Assembly (NCBI RefSeq): GCF_048128805.1
Contig: NC_136019.1
Coordinates: forward strand, 11,022,905-11,086,904
Origin: Centroberyx gerrardi
Taxonomy: Eukaryota > Chordata > Actinopteri > Beryciformes > Berycidae
Length of the DNA stretch: 64,000 nt
Direction of reading: 5' to 3'
The notes beneath the pieces are model-generated. The model was given only the letters and a program-made list of their open reading frames with translations, was not told the DNA's origin and did not search any database. The position numbers and the translations under genes were made by a program. Shown here piece after piece: positions 12,555 through 24,800 of this stretch. Numbering within the stretch: position 1 is the stretch's first letter; each line of letters opens with the position of its first letter.

Positions 12555-13136
12555 CCTCCCAGTTTAGTCTACTGGCTCCTCTGTGCAGCCTGGGGTGCCA
12601 ATTACTGTAGTTCTCCAGGTCCTCAGGTGCAGGTTAGCGGGTTAACGTTAGCTGTGGTAGCAGGTGATGATCCACCGTGTCAGGCTTGCAGCTACTTACT
12701 GTTTTATCCCCTGTGAACCCACTGCAGGAGACCAGGGGCTCAACTTACTCACAGAGGGGATGCATGAGAGAGGCATCTAGTTTTTGTTGTGCAAGTATAT
12801 GCGCTTGCATATGGGTGTGTGTGCCCACACTTGTTTGTGTGTGCAGTGGTCCAGCAGTTTACAGCCTATCTGCGCTAGCTTAATGAGTGAGTATTTGCAG
12901 AGAGAGAGAAAGTAATAAATGAGGAAAGACTGGTGGAGAGATATTGAGAAGGGGAAGAGAGCAGAGGAGGGAGGGGAAGGGAAAGGAGGAGAATGAATCA
13001 GAGGCTGTATAAGGTGCAGTGCAGCGTGGGTGTTAACAGTATTAACCCAACCTCCGTGCTATACAGCTGTATGTTTTTACAGTATTCGCTTTCAGTCTTC
13101 GGGAAAACACGTCTGTCTTTTCCCTTGTGCATCCAG
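10939..13136. promoter_or_regulatory. HDLBP: HDLBP upstream region with GTTAGC/GCTAGC motif cluster and (CT)n tract
   Basis: Between about 11960 and 12290 there are around ten copies of GTTAGC or GCTAGC and their complements, including AACGTTAGC twice. I read this as a promoter or first-intron signature because the HDLBP leader exon follows at 13137. A candidate exon 1 donor is CTGTAAG|GTAGGA at 11847/11848, low confidence. A perfect (CT)n tract of about 85 bp sits at 12466-12551, followed by a dispersed repeat (12552-12650). Confidence 0.4.
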
Positions 13137-13216
13137 GAGCTGAAACACAGACTCACACTGAAGCGCCTACGGTAGCCACCAACTGGACGGACTCTCTGGC
13201 AACTGACCTTTTGCAG
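13137..13216 (+). other. HDLBP: HDLBP non-coding 5' UTR exon
   Basis: An 80-nt segment lies between a good acceptor (TTTTCCCTTGTGCATCCAG) and a consensus donor (TTTTGCAG|GTAAGG). It lies 1.2 kb upstream of the start-codon exon and has no ATG-initiated long frame. It fits a leader exon spliced to 14448. Whether it is always used cannot be told from sequence. Confidence 0.6.
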
Positions 13217-14373
13217 GTAAGGCTGGGCTCACCTTGCACAATACAGTTAGACAAAGCAACATTTGCCTCAGCTGTTCCTCTGTTCCCTAGGCTTTTAGAG
13301 AGGTTTATGTGGTATCTTTACCAGCAGGGGTGGATCTCACATGATTTGCATGTGAAAACACACATGCAAAGAGCTCACAGCAACATTTTTCGAAAAAAAC
13401 GCAAGGAAGATATGTATGTGCATGCCTTTTTAGGAGTCAGGGAAAAGCAGTTTGGCTGTCAAAGATATTAAAGCAAAAATCCACATAAAAATGAATGTGC
13501 ACTTAATCTTAGACAGCTCACTCGTTATTTGCAACACGACTTTATCCCAAAGGTAGAAACCAGAGAACCAAGTCTCTAAGCTGTTTGCCAGAGACAAAGC
13601 CTGGATGTGCTCCATTGACAGTTAATTGGACACTGATTTTATAAGCTCCCAGTGAGTTTGAGCTTTTTTTTCACCCAACTGAGATTTATTTCATTGCAGT
13701 GGCAGCAGTTATTAGGTATAAAATGCAAAATACCCCCAAAATCGTGGCACTTTCACCGTGTCCACAAAGTTGGTCTCTCATTCACAGTCAGTGGATCACT
13801 TCAAGGATTTGTCTCTTCATCAGCAGAGCCAAGCCTTGATGTAGATTGTGTTTTTGGCTTTATTTCCCCTTTTAAATACACAGGGAATACTGGGTTGGCC
13901 AACTCTTTTGATATAAGCTGACAAGATCCGGTAATTTGGTACCATAAGGAATGTCAGCGCCAGTTGTTTTTTAATCCAGGATAGCTCATTGTGTCTGACT
14001 TATGATAACCCGGTCCCACGAGGCTTCGTGGCTGTGTGTGTTTGTCAGAGGCTTGTAAAGTGTTAATTGGAGCATCTCAGGTGCAGAGCGCAGCATCAGC
14101 GAAGTGTAGCAATGCCACAGAGGCAGCACCGCTCTTCTGGGGCTTGTGGCAAGCAATCCTAGAGAGTATACCACAGCACCGAGCGCAGTCTAGGGACGCA
14201 GAACAATGTAAAGACACATCTTTTGAAATGGGGCGTTTTCCGTGCGATTTTTGAAGCTAGATTGCCCATTTACGTTATGTGCTGCCCAACTTTGTGAATA
14301 TGAAATTCCAGGCAGATAGCTTCTTTTTCCCCTCAGAGATTATAGGGTCTTGTTTTTTTGCACCCCACCCTTT

Positions 14374-14448
<75 letters not shown>

Positions 14449-14473
14449 GGAATAGCGGAATAAGTCTTGAACA

Positions 14474-14974
14474 ATGAGCTCAGTGGCAGTGTTGACCCCG
14501 GAGAGCTTTGCAGAGCATCGCAGCGGCCTCAAGGACCAGGAGATTACAGGTAACGCCCGGTAACGCACGCCCTACTAACCTCCCCTAGTTGTTTTTATTT
14601 GTCTATTAGTGCATAAGGTGAAGAGCCTGACAGATCACATAAACTCTTTTAGACTGTGGCAAGTCTGATTCCTACATTGAATTGCAGGAGTTAATGATGT
14701 CCTCTCTCTACATACTTATTGTCACTTTCCCACCATACTTTTAACCCTCCTCCATCCACCTCTCCATCCGCTTTCTTCCTCTGTCCATCCTTACCACCCG
14801 CCTCCCTGTCTGTCTGGTCCAGGCTGTGTCCCGGAGGATGAGGCCTACATCCCCACCTACCTGGAGGCCTTCCCTCCGCTGCCAGAGAAGGGCGCTCCGG
14901 GGGAGAAGGCTGGGGAGCCGGCTTCAGCATGGGGCAGCAAGATCAGGCCCATCAAAGCCTCGGTCATTACCCAG
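14474..14974 (+). CDS. HDLBP: HDLBP exons 2-3: N-terminal linker (residues 1-76)
   Basis: Two segments, 14474-14549 and 14823-14974. Sequence features are MSSVAVLTPESFAEHRSGL at the start and AWGSKIRPIKASVITQ at the end, both vigilin signatures. The start exon opens at 14448 after an acceptor whose pyrimidine tract is a (CT)n microsatellite (about 14382-14445). A (CA)n tract begins 15 nt after the exon 3 donor (about 14990-15017). Confidence 0.95.
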
Positions 14975-17900
14975 GTCAGACAGCCACTGGACACACACAC
15001 ACACACACACACACACATAAGCATACACATACAAATAGTATGAATGACTGCAGACACATATACTGGATAGAAGAAAATATGTCAACACACACTCTCTGTT
15101 TTGACATTCAGAACTACTATCCTATACGCAAGAAGATTTAATTGCATGGATACTGTAAATAAAACTATGAAAAGTAAAACAGTTCCCGTCGAATGTCCTG
15201 TCTTCTGCTCTTTGGATCCTTCAGATTGTGACTGAATTTTGAAACCGGCCTTTTTGGCTGCAGTAAAGTTGATCAATAAAATGCACCGTCTCTGGGAAAA
15301 TAAGCAAATGAGACACACTGTCTGAAATTTGAACCGCTCCCCTCCCAACCCCCCTCCCTAGGTGTTCCATGTGCCGCTGGAGGAGCGCCGCTACAAGGAC
15401 AACAGCCAGTTTGGGGAGGGCGAGGAGGCCAAGGTGTGCTTGGACATCATGCAGCGGACGGGAGCCCACATCGAACTGTCACTGGCCAAGGACCAGGGCC
15501 TGTCGATCATGGTCACCGGCAAACTGGACTCGGTCATGAAGGCTCGCAAAGAGATCGTGGCTCGCTTGCAGACACAGGTAAGGCCAGTGCGGTTGTTGGT
15601 GCTCATGGCTTGTAAAATGTAGAAACTGTGGGGATGTAGGATTACTCCTTTTCAGTTTGATACATTGCTTTCTTGACTAGGTCTCTTGAAACGGGTATTT
15701 TTATTCTTAATAGGTCTACGTGGTCAAACAAAGGTTATACAAACAAAAAACAAAATTGATCATGGATTCACAATACATCTTGTTACAATATCAGAAATGA
15801 AGTTGAAATGAAAATGAAATGACCAATGATGCGCTGGTTATTAAATATGAAGGATTAAATGGATAGATAGGATAGGCTTTGTTACTTTGGCTGTGAATCT
15901 GTGGTGTTACCTTGCGAGTTTTGTTGCCCAGTTGTACTCAGTCATATGAGATCATGACCATGAGTGACTTTGTCTCAACTTGATTTTTGGATGTCAGTAT
16001 ATTGTGTGATGATATATTGTCGCATGCTCAGTGTGCGCTGGTATTGAATTATTGGTATTTTGATGGATTGTGGTCCTGTGGCCAGTTGCACAAAAACTCT
16101 TAGTTAAGTTTTATACCTCAAGCTCTCTTTAAGGTTCACCTTAAAGTGAGTTGGACAAAACCCACTTATCTCCCCACTCAGGGAATATCCTTAGATAAAT
16201 CTGCAGATAAGGAAATAACCGTAAGTCATCATTATATTATTGCTGATGGGTTGCACAAAGCCCCTTAAGGGCATTTCCTTTCCTTAAATGTTAGGGGCCT
16301 CCCATGGTCTCTTAAGTTTTTGTGCCATTTTTATATTGTCATTATTTCAAATAAATTCATATTATAGTCAAAGGGAATGATGTTTTATGTGTAGGAGGCT
16401 TCAGGCTATCTAGCTAGATAACCAAATATGCTTCCAGCGTTCTTGTTGGCCAGACTGAAATTCAGCAAGCTAAAAGCTTGTTCGGTGCATTTTCCCATTA
16501 GCTAGCTTGCAGCCAGTCTGTTTCTAGTACACAAAAATGAATGAATGAAATGGGTATGAATGGATGAAATAGGTAACCTATATGTTTGACATGGTTTGAT
16601 GTCACAGATATGTACACTTTGATGAAATTTGAAAGGAAGTTGTGAGTTTTATAAATGATGCAAAATAATAGCGGTCTCTGTTGAGCCTCTGGGGATTGCG
16701 CACGACACGCAGTGAGCCGTTGCCACGGTAACGAGGGACTCAACAGCAGTGTTACAGCTGAAACTACTGTAAAACGCTAAATACAAGCCCTAAGCTGAGG
16801 AGATCATTTTAGGGGCTTCATGAACCGCTCCTAAAGAAATCCCCGGCCTCAGGGAATTATTGCCTAAAGGGACAAACTAAAGTTTGACATCTTTCTCATG
16901 CAACTTGTCACTGGGCACTGCTCTTCTGTAGCTGACCCTGACCTCTGACCTCTGTGTGGAGGGGAGTGAGCGAAGAGAGGATTTCCCTATGAGGATGAAT
17001 AAAGAATCACATCATTACATTAATTTGTGATCAAATCAGACAGATTTTCCTCTGATGAGCTGTTGCTTTCATTGGTGTGTGCCTTTGTGCCGTCCCTGCA
17101 AAGTGATATTTTAGTGGTTCATTTTAAGTGATAAGTTGGTCTCTAGATACCCAAGCCTAGTTAATATTAGCTGCAGCTAGAAAAATACTAGCTATGCAGG
17201 CAGGCTGGTTTAGGTGTAAAATTTGAGCTGAAAAATGACCGTCAGCTCCCAAGGGTGGCCTTTCTGGGCTTCAGCAACAAACATGCTGATTTTCACTTCA
17301 ATTGGTGCACTGAGGTCCACCTGTTTAGCTGAGTTGCAGTTATTGATACAGTAGTGCAGAAAAACACTTTCTCATCTTTGCAAGGTTGAATGCTTTTTTG
17401 TTTTGTTTGCCTGGTGAAAGGGAATAGCACTTAATGTGAGAACTCACATGTGTTATTGTTATTGCCGAGGACAGTCCAGTTACTATTCCTGGTGAACAAT
17501 ATGAATTCTCTTAATGCCAGAAACTAGAAAACTCATATTCTCATGTATGATCTCATACCAATGTACAGCCTGAAGCTGCTCCATCAACAATAAACAGGAA
17601 ACTAACATTATAGACTTCTATGTATTTGTCTGAACTTTTACATCTGTGAGAGATTTATATTATGATAGTCGCATCAGTTCAATCCAGATTATTATGTCTG
17701 GTTTATAGCCAGTTTGCTAATGCACTTTCACTAGTGGCAGAACGCAACTTGACTCACTTTCTCCCTGTACACTCTCTCCTGTCCCTCTCTCTCCCTCCAC
17801 CCCTCCTTCCCCAGGCCTCGGCTACGGTAGCCATCCCCAAGGAGCACCATCGCTTTGTCATCGGTAAGAACGGCGAGAAGCTGCAGGAGCTGGAGCTGAA

Positions 17901-20900
17901 GACGGCCACTAAGATCGCCATCCCGCGCCCCGACGACCCCAGCGCCAACATCCGCATCACCGGCACCAAGGAGGGCATCGAGAAGGCTCGCCACGAGATC
18001 CTGCTCATCTCCGCTGAGCAGGTCAGCCAGGGGGCAGAGAGCAGGCAGAACTGACCGTGTACTGTGAGGATAGTGATGGGATTCAAAATAATTGCAGGCC
18101 TGGGACCAGAGACAGTCGAGTGGTTAAGTCCCGTCGCCTCTGGAATATTCAATGAGCTAACTGAAAAAAACAAAAAACATTTATCTGGTATTTTACAATG
18201 GCTTTGAATCAGCCAATCAGAGTTGAAGACCAGAACTATTTGTTTTATAAGTCCTGTTTAACCTCATTGATCGAAAATGACATTGATTTCCTCTTCCTTT
18301 ATTGTCTTACCAGAGGCCTTCTTGTTTAATTTGCATGTTCTGGCAGTCCTCTTTATCTTGGAAAACCTATGTTCACATATCCCGTTGTTTGACTAACTTC
18401 TCTGTTTTCCCGACACCCCCCTCCCCTCCCACCCTCCCACCTCCTCCCACGTGCCCACCCACCAGGACAAGCGTGCGGTGGAGCGTCTGTCCCTGGAGAA
18501 GGCCTTCCACCCCTTCATCGCCGGAGCCCACAACCGGCTGGTGCAGGAGCTGAGCCAGGAGACGGGCGCCCGCATCAGCATCCCGCCGCCCAGCCTGCCC
18601 AAGGACGAGATCGTCATCACCGGGGAGAAGGAAGCCGTCGCCCTGGCGCTCAGCCGCATCCGAGCCATCTACGACGACAAGGTGCGCCCGTCTGTTTAAG
18701 AAGAATTGTTTCGAGAGCGTTCATTTAGAACAGAACTGAAAGGAGAGATCAGATAACCCCAGTTCTAGCCAAATTACATTGGCTTCCAGTTGAGTTTAGA
18801 ATCTATTTTATTGATTACTTTTATAGCATTTGTTAGCCCCAGCTTATATAATGGAGCTTTTTTCTCCCTATGAACAAAAGCAAAGTCTTAGAGCCACAGA
18901 CAAATCTCTTCTGAAGGTTCCCAAGTCTAGACTAAAGTCAAAAGGTGATCGAACATTTGTTCCTAAACTTTGAAACAACTTACCTGATGAAATACAAGAA
19001 GCCAACTCTCTACCTTCTTTTAAGACACAACTAAATACTCCTTATTATAAAGTTGCTTTTAAGTGCTAACATTATGATTTTTTAATTTGTAGTCCTTTAC
19101 TGTCATTTTCTTTTTGTTGTTGCTATTTTTTTTCTACTTTTATTTGCATTTGATTGATGATTGTACCAATCTTTATGTATTGAACGTTTCAAAGACAAAA
19201 CAATTCAAAGCGCTGTATAAAGGAGTACATAAAAAAAACTAGATGGAATCAACAGTAAAAGCAAGAAACATGAAAGCAAAGCAAGCAACAAAAGTAAAAC
19301 ATGAAAAGAGGGTCAAGGGCAATTAATACAAGACCCTTACATAAAGGCAAGTCTGTAAAAGTGAGCTTTATGAAGTGATTCACAAAGTCTTGCTTGTTTG
19401 TTTTTCTTACCTCCCTCCCGATTTGTTTGTTTATTTATTCATTCCTTTCATCATTTATTCATTTATTTATTCCAACTTTTGATCTCTGCCAGATTTACAT
19501 TTACATTTTAGGCACTCCGATAACGCTGTTACCCAGAATGACTTGCAGTGAGCAAACTAGTTGGAGTTCAGCTTCAGGACACTCTGACAGAGCAGATGTG
19601 ATTTGCAGGGATCAAACCTGTGGTCCTCTTGTTACAGGACGGTTTCTTTAACTACTTGTCCATCCTGCCGCCAGGGTCTCAAAGCTCTTCTATGTGAAAA
19701 ATGTTAGGTGTAGTTATAGGTGCGATGACAAACGATGAGTGTGTTTTGTTTGAATGGAGGAGGCTTTATTTTTGTTTTCAACGGTGGAATCATTTTATTT
19801 TCTGCCACACACGAATGCCCATTCTCTGCACAAGTGTGATAATCAAAGGTGAAAGAAACAAGTGAAAGATTGATGGACGGATGGATGGAACATGGAGAGG
19901 AAGGTTGTGTGTACCAGATGGGTGCCGGTGATAGGCGGGCAGGAGATAATGTGAGGGGAAAATTGGATTTCGCTGGAGAACAACAGGATGAGAATGCTAA
20001 TGTCATTTGGTGCATATGTATGAGAGGCAAAAACAAATATACTCTTTCTCCCCTTTTTCTTCTCTCTCTCTCTATCTCTCCTTTTTCCTGCTCTGTCGCG
20101 CTCTTACTTTCAATCACTTTTCTCTCTCTTTGCGCTCACCTTTTGCCCCCCCCCCCTCTCATTTCCTCCTGTCGTTCTGTCACTCTCAATCTTCCTTTCC
20201 TCTCTGTTCTCATCACCCCTATCTCTCCTCCTGTCCTCCCTGTTTCCCCGCTGACGTCTTCCTTGGCTCCTTCTGTCTCCTGTTGTGCTCCCATCCATCT
20301 CTCACTCCTCATTCTCTGCAACTCTCTTTCTCATTCCCTCTCTCCTCCCTTTCTCCCCCGCAGAAGAGGAAGACCACCACCATCTCCGTGGAGGTGAAGA
20401 AGTCCCAGCACAAGTACATCGTGGGTCCGAAGGGCAACACCCTGCAGGAGATCCTGGAGACCACGGGGGTTTCTGTGGAGATGCCTCCGCTGGACTCCGG
20501 CTCCGAGACCATCATCCTCAGGGGGGAGCCCGACAAGCTGGGACCCGCGCTCACACAGGTGTACGCCAAGGTGAGGAACAGGGGGGAGTGTGTGGAGAGA
20601 GGGACTGAGGAAGTGTGTGTGAGTGTGAGAGGGGGAGAGTTTGGCCCGTAATCAGCGACCTGTCAATCAATGGACAGGCAACCTGTCAATCACTAGGAAA
20701 GCAGCCCCGTTATATCCCGTTAATGACGCAATTATTTTGAAAATTGCCAGAAGGAGACACATTAGAAGAAGTGAAATTAGCTACTGAGACCATAACCTCT
20801 TGTGGAAAAAATGTATTGACTTCATATTTTGAGTGAGAAGTTGGGTTGTGGTCCCATTGACTTGCATGGAGTTGGGCCGGGTTTGGAGTCTTTTTGGAGC

Positions 20901-21610
20901 CAGCCTCTAGCGAATGTTAGAGGAATTGCCGCCTGCTGCCGCTTCCTTATTTGCTTGAAAATTCACCTGTGGTTTTGGCTGCTTGGTTGTAACTTGTGAC
21001 CCTTTCCCTTTCCCTGTGCAGGCTAAGAGTGTGATGGTGGTGGAGGTGACGGCTCCCGCCTGGCTACACCGCTTCATCATCGGCAAGAAGGGACAGAACA
21101 TCGGACGAATCACACAGCAGCTACCAAGAGTAAGAAAGGGAGGGAGAGAGAGGGAAGGAGGCAAGTGGAGTGAGAGAGACAGAGATGGAGAAATATGACT
21201 ACAGACAAAGTGAGATGGAGATGACAGATAAAACACAAAGCGAATCCCACATTCCGCTCTTGCAGTATGACAGAATACAATGTTGAGTGCTGTATTACAG
21301 TAGCAGCGTGTGGGATCTTGTGTCTCCGTGAAATAGGACCAATAAAAGAGAGGGTAGTGGGAAGGAAGGAGCGAGACGTATGTGAAGACATTATGTAGGA
21401 GGTGAAGAAGGAAAGTGGAGAACAAAGGGAGAGATGTGGGGACTGATAGATGAAGAAGATGTAGGTGAGATGGAAAGGGGGAAAGCGACAAGAGGCTGGA
21501 AACTTGTAAGACGGGCTGACATGCTTTCTCTGTACTGTGACACACTGCATCGAATCAATATGGGGTGGGGCAGGAGAGGTGACCCTTTGATTGGTTTGAC
21601 CCTCATTAAT

Positions 21611-21658
<48 letters not shown>

Positions 21659-21766
21659 GTTCACATAGAGTTTACAGACGGTGAGGAGCGCATCAGTCTG
21701 GAAGGGCCAACGGAAGAGGTGGAGCAGGCTCAGGCCCAGATACAGGACATCATCAAGGACCTGGTC

Positions 21767-21809
<43 letters not shown>

Positions 21810-24800
21810 CTGAATTCATGGGCCTATTTCAACAAATCATCTACGAACCTACTCTCACCCACCCTCTGTCCTCTAACCTCTGAGCCAGGTTTCAGTGTAG
21901 TTTCTCTGTTCTAACTGTTAATGTAATAAGTTTCTGTTAATGTAGTAAACCATTAACATAGGAAGTGGCAGGTAATAATACAATAATCCTGTTAACGTAA
22001 TACATTTCCCATTAATGTCATATAATTTGCCAACCATTAATGTAATAACCTTTTCCTGTTCACGTAATAGTTATTACATTATTGGGTTTTATTACATTAG
22101 AGAGAAGGCTGAAATTTTCATTTTTCAAAAATGTAATAACTCATTCACAACTGTCACCCATTCACAAATTTGTTTTTTAACTATGGTGCTACATCTGAAA
22201 AAGGGATGAATAAGTATGGAAGAGGTCTTTGGTGAAAATTACATTTCAAAAATGTCAACTTTTCTGTTAATGTAATATAACCCAATAATGTAGTAATTAT
22301 TACACTGACAGGACATTAATGGTAAGTAACTGTTTGTGTAATTGTTATTACATTAATCAGAAGTTATTACATTGACACTTGTAACATGCACACCCTAAAT
22401 GGCATGAAGCATCGTTATATCAGATTCTGTGTATTGGAAATGTGTTCACTTTTCAGTGGTAAGTTGGAAGTTCCCTCCTATTCACTCTGTCTTTATTGAG
22501 ACATTAGGAAAGCTGAGAGGGACAGAGGGAGGGAGACAGAAGAGAAGTGGTTTTGACAGGATTCAGGCTTAGTGGTACATATGGTTCCAGAGGTAGAGGG
22601 GCGGGGCTTAACCACTGTGGCCTGGGGCAGCATGCATAAATTCACACACTGACTGTGATAGTGTTAAAAATCTAGCAGTATGCATGCTGCTGCTCTATAA
22701 TTGTAGCCCATGTAGGCACACCATTGGAAAATCTCTCTACCTCTCTCTACCTTTCTCTACCTCTCTTTGCTTCTCTTTACCTCTGTTTAAGTCTCTTTAC
22801 CTCTCTCTCTACCTCTCTCTACCTCTCTAAGTCTCTCTACCTCTCTCCACCTCTATTTGCCTCTCTCTACCACTCCTACCTCTCTCTGTCTCTCTCTCTC
22901 TCCCCCTCTCTACCTCTCTACTTCTCTCTTCCTCTCTCTACCTCTCTCTGCCTCTCTCCACCTCTCTCTCTACCTCTCTCTGCCTCTCCACCTCTCTCTC
23001 TACCTCTCTCTACCTCTCTCTCTAGCTCTCTACCTCTCTTCACCTCTCTCTCTACCTCTCTACCTCTCTCCACCTCTCTCTCTACCTCTCTACCTCTCTC
23101 TCTACCTCTCTCTGCCTCTCCCTTGCCTCACAGTTCGAATCAATCGACTCTCCTTTGCAGCCTGAGGTGCCAATTACAGGACCTTAGTTTGTTCCCAGTG
23201 CAGGTTAGCTGGCTAAAGTCTCTCTCTCTCTCTCTCTCTCTGTCTCCAGCTGGTGAGAATGGACTACACTGAAGTCATCATAGACCAGCGCTTCCACAGA
23301 CACCTCATAGGAAAGAACGGAGCCAACAGTGAGTAGACTGCAGTCCTGTTTGTCTCAGCGGGAAAAACTAGGGCACCGACACTGCCAGGGTGAAGAGTTC
23401 GAGTGCCGCTGGGACCAGCCATGCTTAAAATATGTGCACTCATGGCAGTGTAAGGTGCTTTGGATAAAAACATCCAACAAATGCCACACAGATCAATCTA
23501 CATGCTTTGCTCTAAAGCCCCCTCATAGCCTGTACGATTTTGGCCATTTATTTTATTACGATTTTACTGTTTCAGGCTTCGTATCTTGTCCCATCTTGGG
23601 CAAATTGTTTGGTTGTGTACAATGGTCGGTGGGCTTGGGTCTTGGGTCCACAAAAGTTTGTGGCATAATTGTGTTGTGTTGTTATGACGTGGTTATGAGT
23701 GACTGCTGAGTGACTAATAACTGCTGAGTGACTAATAACATGGCAGGCAATGATGACACACAATTCAACTTGGAAGGACGACCATGGACGGATGTAGGAT
23801 GAAGCCTCGTCACACAGTCTGTCAACAGAACAGGCTGCATCTCAGACAGTCTGACAGGGATGATAGCAGGATTTTTACTTTGGTCCCATTGCTCTGGCAT
23901 GCAAAAAACATAAAAGATGATCAACATAGCACAGTATGTGGCAGTGCTTTAGAAGGGAAAAACTCTGTATCTATGAAAATGCAATCCACTCTTCATTTCT
24001 TCACCTTCCTCTGTCATACCCTCTTTCCCTCCCTCTCTCTCACCCTCGCTCCAGTCAATCGGATCAAGGAGCAGTACAAGGTGTCGGTGCGAATCCCCCA
24101 GGACTCGGAGCGGAGCGGTCTGGTCCGGATCGAGGGGGACCCGAAGGGAGTCCAGCTGGCACGCAGAGAGCTCATCGAGATGGTCCAGAGAATGGTGAGA
24201 GTGGCATTTACCCCAAATCTCTCTCATGACTCCAAAGTGGCCTATGATCAAACACAGATTCTGATTGGAACAACATGCATTTCCAGGAAAATGAGCGCAC
24301 CAAAGATCTGATAGTGGAGCAGAAGTATCATCGGACAATCATCGGCCAGAAGGGAGAAAAGATCAAGGAAGTTCGAGACAAGTTCCCCGAGGTGAATGTT
24401 CTTTATCTTTTAACTGCAGCTCTCCTTAATGGAGTTTATCGTGCTTCATCTTCATTATGAACTGAATTGTTTTCTGATTCATTTCTAATTTAATTTGACG
24501 AGTGTTATCTCGTTGTCTTCCAGGTCATTATCAATTTCCCCGACCCGGCTCAGAAGAGCGATATAGTCCAGCTGAGAGGGCCAAAGAACGAGGTTGAGAA
24601 ATGTGCCAAGTTCCTCCAGAAAATCATTGCCGACCTGGTATGACCCACCGCTCCCTCTCTCTCCCTTTCATTTTCTCTCTCTCTCACACATTCACCCTCC
24701 TCTCACATTATTTTTTGTTGACTCCACTGCAACCTTTTCATTTCTTTTGCAGATAGAGAATAGCTTCTCGCTCTCCGTTCCAATCTTCAAGCAGTTTCAC

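Noticed and set aside
20007..20651. Plus-strand open frame of 214 codons starting upstream of HDLBP exon 7
   Set aside because: Only 20364-20570 is conserved KH sequence. The upstream part is the pyrimidine-rich intron read through, and the downstream part passes a consensus donor.
22724..23272. Long Ser/Leu-rich open frame in a CT-rich region
   Set aside because: It is translation of CTCTCTAC-type repeats inside HDLBP intron 9 and has no splice-compatible conserved product.
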